A stretch of 7,076 bases of DNA from Deltaproteobacteria bacterium (GTDB lineage: Bacteria; Desulfobacterota; Desulfomonilia; UBA1062): contig QMLJ01000052.1 of NCBI GenBank assembly GCA_003643935.1, positions 1 to 7,076 of the forward strand, read 5' to 3'. The notes beneath the pieces are model-generated. The model did not search any database and was not told the origin of the DNA. It was given only the letters and a program-made list of their open reading frames with translations. Shown here piece by piece: positions 5,962 through 7,076 of the stretch; position 1 is the stretch's first letter; each line of letters opens with the position of its first letter. The position numbers and the translations under genes are program-made.

Positions 5962-7076
5962 CTATACTTCTTTCCTGAGAAAATTGTCAATACCTTGGGC
6001 AGCCCTTTTTGCGTCGGCTATTGCGGTTATGGCATCCAGGTTTGTGTTTACAATATCTCCACCTGCAAACACCTTGGGTATGGATGTCATACCGTTTTCA
6101 TCCACATCCACCTTCCTCCTGGATGTGAACTTCAGCTCCTTGAAAAGTTCTTCCGGTATGAAGGAAAAATCAGGTGCCTGTCCAATAGCCTCTATTATCA
6201 TATCTCCTTCTATAAGCATCTTCTGATCCTCATAGAAGGTAGGGGCAAATCTACCGTTCTCGTCAAATACGCTCTTTACCTTTTTACAAGATAACCCCTT
6301 TATGTTGCCCTCATCATCCAAGACAACTTCTTCAGGTCCCCATGCAGGGTTGAACTGTACACCCTCTTCCTTTGCCTCTTGTATCTCGTCTTCGGAAGCA
6401 GGCATTATGTCCCAATCTTCTAGTGATACTGTCTTTATTGCAGTCTCTTCATTAGGATACTGCATGTTCTGCAGCCTGAGCGCCACCCTTGCAACGTCCA
6501 TGGCCACGTTTCCACCACCGATTACTATGACCTGCTTACTTATCTTTGTGCCCTTGCCTATCTTGTTCTCCCTAAGGAAATCCAGGGCAAGTATACACTT
6601 GTCAGCGTTCTTGATACCAGTGGACCGACTTTTTGACGTGCCTATACCTATGAATACAGCATCGTATTTATCAAGAAGGTCCTTGAACATAACATCTTTA
6701 CCCACCTTGGTGTTGAACATGAACTCAACGCCGAGTGATGCTATGTTATTGACATCCCTCTCAATGGCTTCCCTGGGTAGGCGGTACAAGGGTGGACCAA
6801 TGAGCATGGTTCCACCACCTGCAGGCAGTGCATCAAATACCGTTATATCATGGCCCCTTAATCTTAGAAAGTACGCCAGCGACAAGCCTGATGGTCCAGC
6901 ACCAATTATCGCAACTCTCTTGCCCGTGGGCTTACTTACGTTTTGTTCTACAGCCTCTTTATAGTCTCTCACTGAATCAGCAGCAAATCTCTTAAGCCAC
7001 CTTATTGCAAGGGATTCGCCCCTTATACCTACTGAGCATACCTTCTCGCAATGCCTTGTGCATATCCTTCCGCATA
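5962..7076 (-). CDS. GltD-like 4Fe-4S/FAD/NAD(P) oxidoreductase (5' end outside window)
   Basis: The minus-strand frame is open to the right edge, so the N-terminus is missing; 371 codons including the stop are visible, numbered here from the first complete one. Residues 1-13 give Cys1, Cys5, Cys9 and Cys13 (CGRICTRHCEKVC), the 4Fe-4S motif found before the flavin domain in glutamate synthase small subunits, NfnB and dihydropyrimidine dehydrogenase. The FAD site is GAGPSG (58-63), the second nucleotide site is GGGNVAMDVA (186-195) and AGGD (337-340) closes the FAD site. Proteins of this group move electrons between NAD(P)H and a partner subunit. The usual Tyr-Arg-Arg after the second nucleotide site is replaced by Ser-Leu-Glu (217-219), before a conserved MPASEDE. 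This points away from NADPH. The partner gene is likely upstream, outside the window. The GTG at 6972 is internal and not the start. Confidence 0.88.
   Translation of the reverse strand, partial: CGRICTRHCEKVCSVGIRGESLAIRWLKRFAADSVRDYKEAVEQNVSKPTGKRVAIIGAGPSGLSLAYFLRLRGHDITVFDALPAGGGTMLIGPPLYRLPREAIERDVNNIASLGVEFMFNTKVGKDVMFKDLLDKYDAVFIGIGTSKSRSTGIKNADKCILALDFLRENKIGKGTKISKQVIVIGGGNVAMDVARVALRLQNMQYPNEETAIKTVSLEDWDIMPASEDEIQEAKEEGVQFNPAWGPEEVVLDDEGNIKGLSCKKVKSVFDENGRFAPTFYEDQKMLIEGDMIIEAIGQAPDFSFIPEELFKELKFTSRRKVDVDENGMTSIPKVFAGGDIVNTNLDAITAIADAKRAAQGIDNFLRKEV

Noticed and set aside
6302..6964. Plus-strand open frame of 220 codons, Ser/Pro/Leu-rich
   Set aside because: It lies wholly antisense to the GltD-like gene, whose motifs are unmistakable.

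Overview
The window holds six protein genes and no RNA gene, transposon or CRISPR array. Two genes are cut by the window edges. The DNA is of moderate GC and uses AGG for Arg and ATA for Ile heavily. Together with the gene content (a GltD-like iron-sulfur flavoprotein, a CoA-disulfide-reductase/NADH-oxidase-type flavoprotein, a LarA-domain protein and a zinc-ribbon thioredoxin) this suggests an anaerobic or microaerophilic bacterium, perhaps of the Deltaproteobacteria or Nitrospirota type. That placement is inference from style, not from a marker gene.

Layout. Positions 1-749 (minus) carry the N-terminal part of rmuC, running off the left edge. A divergent intergenic region (750-994) separates it from a plus-strand pair: a short-chain dehydrogenase/reductase (995-1813) and, 62 bp later, a 518-residue protein with a LarA-type (DUF2088, nickel-pincer lactate racemase) domain (1876-3432). 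They probably form one transcript. The pair converges on a TrxC-type thioredoxin (3674-4135, minus). Upstream of the thioredoxin lies a strong bipartite hairpin (4249-4290), then a 451-residue FAD/NAD disulfide-oxidoreductase-family protein (4337-5692, minus), then a GltD-like 4Fe-4S/FAD/NAD(P) protein (5962 to the right edge, minus).

How the genes may work together. The two right-hand flavoproteins are in tandem and probably handle NAD(P)H-linked electrons. The GltD-like one lacks the usual Arg-Arg of the NADPH site and has Leu-Glu instead. The thioredoxin downstream is a separate thiol-redox function with its own ribosome site. The SDR/LarA-like pair is the least ordinary part. The LarA-like protein keeps the residues expected to hold the nickel-pincer cofactor (Lys189, His205) and one of the catalytic His (His115), but the positions that bind lactate in LarA appear replaced. 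A different substrate is likely, and the SDR may act on the same compound. The start region of this LarA-like gene can also form two mutually exclusive hairpins around its ribosome binding site.

No intergenic gap exceeds 300 bases.
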